NCBI GenBank assembly: GCA_021778975.1 | Contig: JAJYBO010000069.1 | Coordinates: 1 to 11,816 of the forward strand | Source: Deltaproteobacteria bacterium | GTDB taxonomy: Bacteria; Desulfobacterota; Desulfobacteria; Desulfobacterales; Desulfatirhabdiaceae | Reading direction: 5' to 3' | Length of the DNA: 11,816 bases | Shown here: piece by piece, positions 6,334 through 11,816 of the stretch | How positions within the stretch are numbered: the stretch's first letter is position 1 | Layout of the letters: each line of letters begins with the position of its first letter | Made by a program: the position numbers and the translations under genes | Notes under the pieces: generated by a model | Database searches by the model: none | Seen by the model: only the letters and a program-made list of their open reading frames with translations | Told to the model about the DNA's origin: nothing

Positions 6334-6349
6334 AGCAAACATTGTACCA
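6334..6349 (-). promoter_or_regulatory. Predicted sigma54 (-24/-12) promoter of alcohol dehydrogenase 1
   Basis: On the minus strand TGGTACAATGTTTGCT fits the sigma54 consensus TGGCACG-N4-TTGCW at 10 of 12 defined positions, with the obligatory GG (6348-6347) and GC (6336-6335) ten bases apart. Transcription would start near 6323, leaving a leader of about 103 bases before the ATG at 6220. An NtrC-type sigma54 activator is coded immediately upstream (6626-7957), which supports the call. Confidence 0.65.
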
Positions 6350-6366
6350 ACAATAAAAAAGAAGTT

Positions 6367-6381
6367 ATAACAATTTGTTAT
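6367..6381. promoter_or_regulatory. Perfect odd palindrome upstream of the sigma54 promoter
   Basis: ATAACAATTTGTTAT has 7-bp perfect arms around one base, about 50 bases upstream of the predicted transcription start. The half-site recurs as TTGTTAT at 6298-6304 and as AACAATA at 6326-6332 and 6350-6356. It could be a site for a DNA-binding protein; which one is unknown. Confidence 0.35.
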
Positions 6382-6625
6382 GCTAAATATGCTCTGGATG
6401 GAACAGGCGGTATTGTCCTTGACGACAGCGGTACGGAGGCGCAATGGAGAGTCTTTGATGAACAGACCTTTTATTATCCCTGAAAAACCGATGGGTTAAG
6501 ATCATGTGTCAAAATGAAACAGTTGAATGGGCAAATGGGACAATACGTCCTTGAGAAGCAATGTACGGCCAGAAGTGGTTTTCAAATTCATGGGGATGAT
6601 GGGGAGATATGTTGGGGTAAGTCCA

Positions 6626-7957
6626 CTAATGAATGTTGTATTCCGCCAGCTTTCGGTACAGGGTTTTTCTGCTGATCCCCAGTGTTTCGGAGGTCTTTTG
6701 CCGATTGCCGTTAAAAAATTGTAACATCTTCAGGATATGGTTTTTCTCCACCGACGCCAGGGTCAACGTCGCCAGGTTGTCTTCCGCGGAGGAAACCAGT
6801 TCGCGGGGCAGGCAGCGTTCAGTGATGATGTTGTTTTCGGCCAGAATGATCGAACGCTCGATGACATTGCGCAGTTCACGAACGTTTCCCGGCCAGCTAT
6901 AGCGAAGAAGACAATCCATGGCGCTGTCCACAATCCGATAGGAAGATTTGTCCGGACTCAGCCGTGTCAGAAAATAATTCACCAGAAGCGGCAGGTCCTC
7001 CTTGCGATCCCGGATCGCAGGTATTTCAATGATGAAGGCGTTGATCCGGTGAAAGAACGCTTCGTTGAAACGACCGCGGTCCACTTCTTCGACCAAATTG
7101 CGGTTGGTGGCAAACAAAAAGCGGACATTGACCTTGCGTTCCTCTTTTTCTCCGACCCTTCGGAATGTCTGGGTTTCCAGCGCCCTCAGCAATGACGCCT
7201 GCACCTCCATCGGCAACTCGCCGATCTCATCGAGAAACAGCGTGGAATCATGGGCATAGGCCATCAGCCCTTCACGAGATTCGACCGCGCCGGTAAACGC
7301 GCCCTTCATATGCCCGAACAATTCGCTTCGGGCCAGCTCCTTTTGGAGGGAGGCGCAGTTTTTGACAATCATCGGTCTATCCGCGCAGGCCGACTCCTGG
7401 TGGATCAATCGGGCGATGACATCTTTACCGACGCCGGACTCACCGGTAATCAGAACCGGAATTTTCGCCGGCGCCACTTTGGTGACCAGAAACCGGATAT
7501 CCCGCACCGCACGTGAATTGCCGATAAATTGCACCGGATCGAGATTGCTGCTGTGACGCAGTATCGAGTTTTCGCGAGACAGCAATACCCGCTGGTGGGC
7601 TTTTTCGACGATGAGATCCAGCCTGTCCAGGTTGAACGGTTTGCGGATGAAATCGCAGGCGCCCAATTTCATGGCCTTGACCGCGCTGTCAATATCTCCA
7701 TGACCCGTAATGACCACCACCTCGATATGGGGGATGGAATCCTTGATCTCGATCAACAAATCCAGATCATGAACGTCGGGCAGACGCAAATCCATGACAA
7801 TGACATCAAACCAGTGGCTGCGAAGCATGTTGCGGGCGTCCGCGGCGTCAACAGCGGTCAAAACTTCGCGCTGATCCGCGGCCAGTTCCTTTTGCAGAAG
7901 CCTCCGTATGGGTTCTTCATCATCTATGACCAGAATGGCGTAAGTTTCTTTTCCCAT
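6626..7957 (-). CDS. Sigma54-dependent response regulator, NtrC family
   Basis: A 443-residue transcription activator with the full three-domain NtrC layout. The receiver domain (5-120) has the acidic pair Asp12/Asp13, the phosphoacceptor Asp56 in VIVMDLRLPD, Thr84 and Lys106. The AAA+ domain (about 142-375) has Walker A GESGVGKD (172-179), the sigma54-contacting loop GAFTGA (219-224), and Walker B LFLDEIGE (240-247). The C-terminal Fis-type helix-turn-helix (about 400-443) contains GNRQKTSETLGISRKTLYRKL. Every residue needed for phosphorylation, ATP hydrolysis and sigma54 contact is present. The start lies 41 bases after the kinase stop; no clear Shine-Dalgarno precedes it, so translation may rely on coupling. 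Its partner is almost certainly the upstream kinase. A likely target is the sigma54 promoter of the alcohol dehydrogenase gene just downstream. Confidence 0.95.
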   Translation of the reverse strand: MGKETYAILVIDDEEPIRRLLQKELAADQREVLTAVDAADARNMLRSHWFDVIVMDLRLPDVHDLDLLIEIKDSIPHIEVVVITGHGDIDSAVKAMKLGACDFIRKPFNLDRLDLIVEKAHQRVLLSRENSILRHSSNLDPVQFIGNSRAVRDIRFLVTKVAPAKIPVLITGESGVGKDVIARLIHQESACADRPMIVKNCASLQKELARSELFGHMKGAFTGAVESREGLMAYAHDSTLFLDEIGELPMEVQASLLRALETQTFRRVGEKEERKVNVRFLFATNRNLVEEVDRGRFNEAFFHRINAFIIEIPAIRDRKEDLPLLVNYFLTRLSPDKSSYRIVDSAMDCLLRYSWPGNVRELRNVIERSIILAENNIITERCLPRELVSSAEDNLATLTLASVEKNHILKMLQFFNGNRQKTSETLGISRKTLYRKLAEYNIH

Positions 7958-7998
7958 ATCAATCGCTGTATTTCAAACAGGTTATTGAGCCGCAAGGA

Positions 7999-9195
7999 TC
8001 ATGCGAGATTCATTTCTGGAATGGAAACCTTGAACGATGCCCCATGTCCTTCCTCGCTGATCACGCTGATCTCTCCCCGATGATTGTTGACGATCGTGTA
8101 GCAGGTGGATAGACCGACCCCGATTCCCTGCCCCACCGGTTTGGTGGTAAAAAATGGTTCAAAGAGTTTATCCTTCAGCGATGCGGGAATGCCGCAGCCA
8201 GAATCCCGGACAATCAGATTCACCGCGCCCTTTGGGCCGGCACCGGTAATGACCCGGATGTCACCGCCATTGATGGTGGCGTCCAGGGCGTTGGTGAGCA
8301 AGTTGATGATAACCTGTTTCATCTGGGATTCATCGCCCAGAATCATTGGCAGATTTGGTTGCAGATCGGCCTCGATGGTGACGTTGTTTCGTTCCTTGAA
8401 ACGATGTTTGAGAATGAACAGGGTGTCTTTGACGCACTGGTTCATATCCACCGGACAATGGCCGGACCCCACAGGTCGGCTGAAAGTGAGAAGAATCTGG
8501 ACAATATCCCGGCAGCGAAGACATTCCTTGATGATGGTATCGGTATATTCCTCAAAATCTTCAACCAGTTTTCCGTCAATCTTTTCACGAATGCGTGTGA
8601 TTCTTCGTTTCAGGCCCTCGGCAAAGCCATTGATCGCCGCCAGAGGGTTGTTGATCTCGTGCGCCACGCCCGCTGCCAGCACGCCGACCGTCGCCATTTT
8701 CTCTGCCTGGTAGAATTGCGCCTGATATTCTTTTTCCAGCGTAACATCCCGTTTGAACAGAAGTACGTTGTGTTCTCCGGCGGGGTCAGTCTTCAGGGGA
8801 GAGGCGATAATTTCAAACTGCCTGAATTTATTGTCAATCTTGTAGATACAGATATCTTTGACGACCTGGCAGAGATCGAGCGCGCGACGGGCCGGGCAGT
8901 CATCACAGGGGCGGGTTGTTCCTCTCAGCACCTGATAACAAAAACGTCCGATGGGATCAATGCCTGGAAACCACTTGGTGAAGACATAATTGACCTGCTG
9001 AATTTTCATATCTTCGGACAAGACAAGCATCAAATCCGTGATGCCATCGAGTACGGCCTGGATTTCCCGGCGTTTTTTCTCCAGTTCCTGGTTCGATGTC
9101 TTCAGTTGTTCCACTTTTTGCTGTAAATCCTGATAGAATCCGAGTTTGCAGTACTCGATTCCGACCAGATCTTCCAGTGTCGTGGGCGATTTCAT
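7999..9195 (-). CDS. Soluble PAS-domain sensor histidine kinase, partner of the downstream NtrC-type regulator
   Basis: A 398-residue cytosolic kinase with no membrane segment. A coiled-coil-like helix (22-47) leads into a PAS domain (about 44-155) with the Cys-containing motif CYQVLRGTTRPCDDCP (Cys86, Cys97, Cys100) and further Cys109 and Cys116. The HisKA domain has the phosphoacceptor His179 in AAGVAHEINNP. The HATPase domain shows the N box QMKQVIINLLTNALDA, G1 box DSGCGIP, F box FEPFFTTKP and a Gly-rich G2 box GQGIGVGLS. The ATG at 9195 is chosen because a strong AGGAGGT lies six bases before it; the frame is open far upstream but only as the shadow of the dehydrogenase. Start and upstream stop overlap as TGATG, so translation is probably coupled. 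The signal is unknown; the cysteines suggest redox or metal sensing, and the context suggests alcohol or aldehyde. Confidence 0.93.
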   Translation of the reverse strand: MKSPTTLEDLVGIEYCKLGFYQDLQQKVEQLKTSNQELEKKRREIQAVLDGITDLMLVLSEDMKIQQVNYVFTKWFPGIDPIGRFCYQVLRGTTRPCDDCPARRALDLCQVVKDICIYKIDNKFRQFEIIASPLKTDPAGEHNVLLFKRDVTLEKEYQAQFYQAEKMATVGVLAAGVAHEINNPLAAINGFAEGLKRRITRIREKIDGKLVEDFEEYTDTIIKECLRCRDIVQILLTFSRPVGSGHCPVDMNQCVKDTLFILKHRFKERNNVTIEADLQPNLPMILGDESQMKQVIINLLTNALDATINGGDIRVITGAGPKGAVNLIVRDSGCGIPASLKDKLFEPFFTTKPVGQGIGVGLSTCYTIVNNHRGEISVISEEGHGASFKVSIPEMNLA

Positions 9196-10343
9196 CACCA
9201 GACCTCCTGGCATATTGCCAGCAGTTCCTGCCAGGAGGCGGGGCGGGGGTTGGTAAGATTGCAGGCGTCGTTGACAGCGGTCTTGCAGATTGATTTCAAT
9301 ATGTGTTTGTCTTTTTCCGAAATTTCCTGGCGGAGCTTGAGCGATACGTTGAACGAGGCGAAAAACGCTTCCAATCGTTCGATGCCGGCCAGTGCGGTCT
9401 CTCGTGGAGAGTCGAGGGTCTTGTTTAAAACGACCCGTCCGATATCCGCCAGTTTTTTTTCCGCATAGTCCAGGTTGAAGCGCATGACGGCGGTGAGCAG
9501 AATCGGGTGAACGACGCCGTGCCGCATATCGAAACGTCCTCCCAGAGAATGCGCCAGAGCGTGTTCTGCGCCAAGGCTGGCGTTGCTGAAGGCCATGGAT
9601 GCGGAAACCGCCGCTATGCTGAGTTTTTCGAGACAATCTATGGAGCGTGTCTCGACGGCGCGAGGCAGATAGGTGAAGATAAGATCAATGGCTTTCAGCG
9701 ACTGCATTTCTGTAAACGGCGATGCAATGGTGGATGTATAGGCCTCGACAGCGTGCGCCAGGGCGTCAATGGCGGACTGGATAATGAGGGTTTCACTTTT
9801 GGTGCGAAGGATGAGCGGGTCAACAATGGAAATATTGGGCACCAGCGTGCGGGTAATGATAGACATCTTCACCGCTCTTTTGACATCGGTGATGATGCAG
9901 AACTGAGAAATATCCGAGCCACTGCCGGCGGTTGTCGTAATCAAGACCATTGGCGGCAGGGGACGGCTGACCCGGTTTGCGCCCTCGTAATCCCGAATAT
10001 GGCCGCCGTTGCTGGCGATGATCGCAATGCCTTTGGCGGTGTCCATCGCACTGCCGCCGCCAATGGCGACAATGACATCGGCGCCGTTTTTAAGATAGAA
10101 TTCAGCCCCCTGTTCCACCTGAACATCGCGGGGATTGGGGGTGACACCCGGATAATAAATCCATTCGACGCCTTCCTTCTTCAGGATATCCATGAGGCGC
10201 TGCACCCAGCCTGCCTTTTCGATGCCAGCATCACTTACCAGAAACACCTTTCGGGCGCCGAGCCGCAGGGCGCACTGACCCGCGTAATTCAGGCTGCCTC
10301 GCCCAAAAATGATCTCTGGAATGGCGAATTTGGTGATATTCAT
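9195..10343 (-). CDS. Iron-containing (group III) alcohol dehydrogenase, co-operonic with the two-component system (ADH2)
   Basis: A 382-residue paralogue of the enzyme at 5039-6220, clearly diverged but of the same architecture. The NAD-binding part has AIGGGSAMDTAKG (93-105). Metal ligands are intact: Asp193 and His197 in AIDALAHAVEAY, and His261 and His275 in HALAHSLGGRFDMRHG. Both paralogues share a DAC-x-LTNPR motif near the C terminus. It differs in that GGGSAMDTAK replaces GGGSSHDCGK and in lacking the FYDLPHGECNAILLPH form of the metal loop. The start overlaps the stop of the upstream secreted-protein gene (ATGA) and has no strong ribosome site, implying coupling; its own stop overlaps the kinase start (TGATG). 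Activity on primary alcohols or aldehydes is expected. Close linkage with the kinase raises the possibility that it also adjusts or reports the signal. Confidence 0.94.
   Translation of the reverse strand: MNITKFAIPEIIFGRGSLNYAGQCALRLGARKVFLVSDAGIEKAGWVQRLMDILKKEGVEWIYYPGVTPNPRDVQVEQGAEFYLKNGADVIVAIGGGSAMDTAKGIAIIASNGGHIRDYEGANRVSRPLPPMVLITTTAGSGSDISQFCIITDVKRAVKMSIITRTLVPNISIVDPLILRTKSETLIIQSAIDALAHAVEAYTSTIASPFTEMQSLKAIDLIFTYLPRAVETRSIDCLEKLSIAAVSASMAFSNASLGAEHALAHSLGGRFDMRHGVVHPILLTAVMRFNLDYAEKKLADIGRVVLNKTLDSPRETALAGIERLEAFFASFNVSLKLRQEISEKDKHILKSICKTAVNDACNLTNPRPASWQELLAICQEVW
9202..9208 (-). promoter_or_regulatory. Strong ribosome binding site of the histidine kinase inside the ADH2 3' end
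   Basis: AGGAGGT, a near-perfect anti-16S match, lies six bases before the kinase ATG at 9195 and within the last codons of the dehydrogenase gene. It rules out the alternative ATG at 9213. Confidence 0.8.
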
Positions 10344-10882
10344 TGTTTTTCGGATGACGATCTTTTTCGTGAATTCCAGTTTGGATCCGGATCGGGGGTG
10401 AGACCCGGATAGGCATTTTTGAAGATTTTCTGGTAAATCACCTGGTCGGGTGGTAGTTTGGCTGGTTCCGGATGAAAAATGTGGCCGCGTCGCCAGTGAT
10501 GTTCATCTGTGGTGACAGGATAGCCGTAACCGCCATAGTAGTAATTGTTGACGCGCAGCCCATCCGACATTGCGGGGGCAACTGCCAGCGATGAACCTGA
10601 CGGCGGAAAACCGCCATAAGGCGTACCATAGGGTCGAACGCCGACATTGCCCCATGTGGGCGCTGAAGCGCTGTTTGAGGTATCATCCGTGCGTGAATAT
10701 GCTTCGGGGCATTCCGAGCCATTGCGAATGACCATTCGTCCGTCCGGAAGCTGGCGCCAGCATTCTCCTGCGCTCAGGTGTTCCGGGTGTTGGTAATCGA
10801 ATGCTTCTGACCTGGAAACCAGTACGCCGACGCCGATCAGCACGCCGATGATGATTGTGCGGGTCTTTAAAAATCTTGACAT
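10340..10882 (-). CDS. Small secreted protein of unknown function, first gene of the ADH2-kinase-regulator operon
   Basis: A 180-residue protein I do not recognise. Residues 1-27 are a Sec signal peptide: basic MSRFLKTR, hydrophobic IIIGVLIGVGVLV, cleavage near SEA|F. There is no lipobox Cys and no twin-arginine motif. The mature part has two cysteines, Cys41 and Cys58, flanking WRQLPDGRMVIRNGSE, which could form a disulfide. A low-complexity Gly/Tyr/Pro/Ser middle (about 75-125, with YGTPYGGFPPSGSS and NNYYYGGYGYP) follows, then a His- and Pro-rich segment (HHWRRGHIFHPEP), and a basic C terminus. The middle is probably disordered. The ATG at 10882 follows a strong AGGAGGTG site, seven codons inside the longest open frame. 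Its stop overlaps the ADH2 start by ATGA, so it is co-expressed with that enzyme and the two-component pair. A periplasmic or cell-surface role is all that can be inferred. Confidence 0.8.
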   Translation of the reverse strand: MSRFLKTRTIIIGVLIGVGVLVSRSEAFDYQHPEHLSAGECWRQLPDGRMVIRNGSECPEAYSRTDDTSNSASAPTWGNVGVRPYGTPYGGFPPSGSSLAVAPAMSDGLRVNNYYYGGYGYPVTTDEHHWRRGHIFHPEPAKLPPDQVIYQKIFKNAYPGLTPDPDPNWNSRKRSSSEKQ

Positions 10883-10886
10883 GAAA

Positions 10887-10894
10887 CACCTCCT
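10887..10894 (-). promoter_or_regulatory. Ribosome binding site fixing the start of the secreted protein
   Basis: AGGAGGTG on the minus strand ends four bases before the ATG at 10882, overriding the upstream in-frame ATG at 10903. The operon promoter must lie further upstream, in 10895-10990 or beyond; no convincing sigma70 or sigma54 match was found there. Confidence 0.75.
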
Positions 10895-10990
10895 GTCCGG
10901 CATTTTGTTGGGGGATGACGATTTTGGAAACCATGCGCCACACCTGATGGGTTTCAGGCGGATTCTAAATGATTCGATTAACGCATCTTT

Positions 10991-11587
10991 TCAAATAAGG
11001 TGGAACCTCTCTTTATCCGTGATTTCAACTTTATCATAGATATCCGTCAGCGATAAAATGCAATCAAGGGATTCAAGGGAGAGATTTTCCGATATGTTGC
11101 TGACTTCCGTCAGAACCCACTTGTCATTCTGACGCAGATAATGTTCCACGCAGATACTGTCCTGAGCAATGAGTACATATTCCTGCAAGGAAGGCAGCCT
11201 CCGGTAATGAGCAAATTTCCCGCCTCTGTCGTATGCTTCCGTGGAATCGGACAAGACTTCGATAATAACGGCGGGATTCAACAGGGTATCCGCAACTGCA
11301 TCTTCAAAACAGGGGGCGTTGCAGGTGGCCACAACATCAGGATATGTATATAAACCCGTTTGTTTTACTTTGACGCGCATATCATTTGCATATGCAATAC
11401 ATGCCCGTCCCTTCATCTGGATGCCCAACGTAACGGAGATATTGAAAGTAATCTGATTGTGTTGGCGACTGGAACCGGCCATGGCGAATATGCGACCGTT
11501 GATATATTCGCTTCTGTATTCCGCCTTACGTTCCAGAATCAAGTATTGATCTGAAGAATATTCAGGTTCCTGCGGCAGGATTTCCAT
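10991..11587 (-). CDS. Uma2 family (DUF820) putative PD-(D/E)XK endonuclease
   Basis: A 198-residue protein of the Uma2 family, predicted restriction-endonuclease-fold nucleases abundant in cyanobacteria and scattered in other bacteria, whose biological role is unsettled. The family pattern is visible: the N-terminal segment RSEYINGRIFAMAGSS (25-40) with His43, YPDVVA with the predicted metal-binding Asp84, VIIEVLSDSTEAYDRGGK (107-124) with Glu110 and Lys124, and HYRRLPSLQEYVLIAQD. The length matches the usual 180-200. Two adjacent ATGs follow AAAGGAGA; the second (11587) has the better spacing. A longer frame opens at 11659 but lacks a ribosome site. The gene appears single. It lies about 105 bases from a MITE-like repeat, and Uma2 genes are commonly accessory, so acquisition by transfer is possible, though nothing in the sequence proves it. 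Confidence 0.88.
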   Translation of the reverse strand: MEILPQEPEYSSDQYLILERKAEYRSEYINGRIFAMAGSSRQHNQITFNISVTLGIQMKGRACIAYANDMRVKVKQTGLYTYPDVVATCNAPCFEDAVADTLLNPAVIIEVLSDSTEAYDRGGKFAHYRRLPSLQEYVLIAQDSICVEHYLRQNDKWVLTEVSNISENLSLESLDCILSLTDIYDKVEITDKERFHLI

Positions 11588-11691
11588 CATTCTCCTTTTA
11601 ACTGAGCGTTGATAATCATTTTGCCAGCCCAGATCAGATATTTTGGAAGCTGTTATCATATGGCGTCATAAAATGCAATCCTCCAAGAATT

Positions 11692-11816
11692 GACGGCTTC
11701 GTAAAAAGTCCGGATGCTGCGTTGCGCTGCATCCTTCGTCGTTGCGGCGTACCATAAGTACGCCTCACTCCTCATGATTTGCGCGCCTTGCCTGCGAACT
11801 TTTTACAAAGCCGTCC
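11692..11816. repeat. MITE-like palindromic repeat, copy B (long form, about 125 bp, reaching the window end)
   Basis: Terminal inverted repeats GACGGCTTCGTAAAAAGT (left) and ACTTTTTACAAAGCCGTCC (right) match over 18 bases with one difference. Inside are two hairpins: GGATGC-T-GCG / CGC-T-GCATCC (11712-11734) and a perfect 7-bp GGCGTAC / GTACGCC (11746-11764). Its reverse complement aligns with copy A at 2286-2383, so the two copies are in opposite orientation about 9.3 kb apart. There is no open reading frame of note. The right end coincides with the window end, so target-site duplication cannot be judged. Confidence 0.82.

Larger units (their letters stand above)
6221..6625. other. Control region between the response regulator gene and alcohol dehydrogenase 1
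   Basis: This 405-base gap is AT-rich at 6290-6390. It contains the sigma54 promoter match, an imperfect inverted repeat at 6298-6330, a perfect odd palindrome at 6367-6381, a TGTC-N6-GACA dyad at 6414-6427, and GTATTGTCC (6410-6418) with its exact inverse at 6538-6546. A repeat-terminus-like string lies at 6258-6273. A 50-codon open stretch on the plus strand (6334-6483) has coding-like composition in its second half but no start codon. Nothing recognisable was found in 6547-6625, and no clear terminator follows the response regulator. Confidence 0.5.

Noticed and set aside
9196..9636. Extension of the histidine kinase frame about 147 codons upstream
   Set aside because: It lies wholly inside the dehydrogenase gene in another frame, and the strong ribosome site at 9202-9208 fixes the start at 9195.
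9507..10412. 301-codon open frame on the plus strand opposite alcohol dehydrogenase 2
   Set aside because: It is an antisense shadow of the same kind; the equal length with the other shadow reflects the paralogy of the two sense genes, not a conserved antisense protein.
11588..11659. Longer Uma2 reading frame starting at 11659
   Set aside because: It has no ribosome site, while AAAGGAGA precedes the ATG at 11587 and the protein then has normal family length.
1..11816. CRISPR array, tRNA or rRNA genes, integrase or transposase
   Set aside because: No regularly spaced direct repeats, cloverleaf or rRNA-like segments, or recombinase motifs were seen; the intergenic gaps are too short or are explained by other features.

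Overview
The window looks like a chromosomal segment of a strictly anaerobic, sulfate-reducer-type bacterium, most likely a Desulfobacterota member close to the Desulfobacterales. The lines of evidence are a Ni-Fe carbon monoxide dehydrogenase (CooS), a periplasmic tetraheme class III cytochrome (cytochrome c3), two methanol-dehydrogenase-type iron-dependent alcohol dehydrogenases, and an NtrC-type two-component pair whose kinase has the Cys-containing PAS domain common in that phylum. This assignment is inferred from gene content; no rRNA or other taxonomic marker is present.

Layout. (1) 2-1198 (+): C-terminal two thirds of cooS, all C-cluster ligands visible. (2) 1281-2078 (-): a short J-domain co-chaperone convergent with cooS, with a clear sigma70 promoter; a palindromic repeat lies between the two 3' ends. 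(3) 2401-2919 (+): a gamma-class carbonic anhydrase-fold protein with a palindromic mobile-type repeat immediately upstream. (4) A shared bidirectional terminator at 2971-3017, then a minus-strand series: cytochrome c3 (3049-3504), tatC (3639-4439) and tatB (4458-4784), the tat genes having their own sigma70 promoter. (5) 5039-6220 (-): iron alcohol dehydrogenase 1, with a strong hairpin after it and a good sigma54 (-24/-12) promoter match in front. (6) 10882 down to 6626 (-): a tightly packed operon coding for a small secreted protein, iron alcohol dehydrogenase 2, a soluble PAS histidine kinase and a sigma54-dependent response regulator. (7) 10991-11587 (-): a Uma2-family (DUF820) putative nuclease. 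(8) 11692-11816: a second, inverted and longer copy of the palindromic repeat found at 2286-2383.

The most coherent functional unit is 5039-10882. A cytosolic kinase and its NtrC-type regulator are co-transcribed with one alcohol dehydrogenase and lie directly upstream of a second, paralogous dehydrogenase that carries a sigma54 promoter. The simplest reading is a dedicated alcohol/aldehyde or redox sensing circuit that switches the alcohol dehydrogenases. The link between regulator and promoter is inferred. The tat genes and cytochrome c3 concern export and periplasmic electron transfer.

No tRNA, rRNA, CRISPR array, transposase or phage gene was seen. The less ordinary elements are the paired inverted MITE-like repeats, with terminus-like fragments elsewhere in the window, and the dyad-rich control region at 6298-6546.
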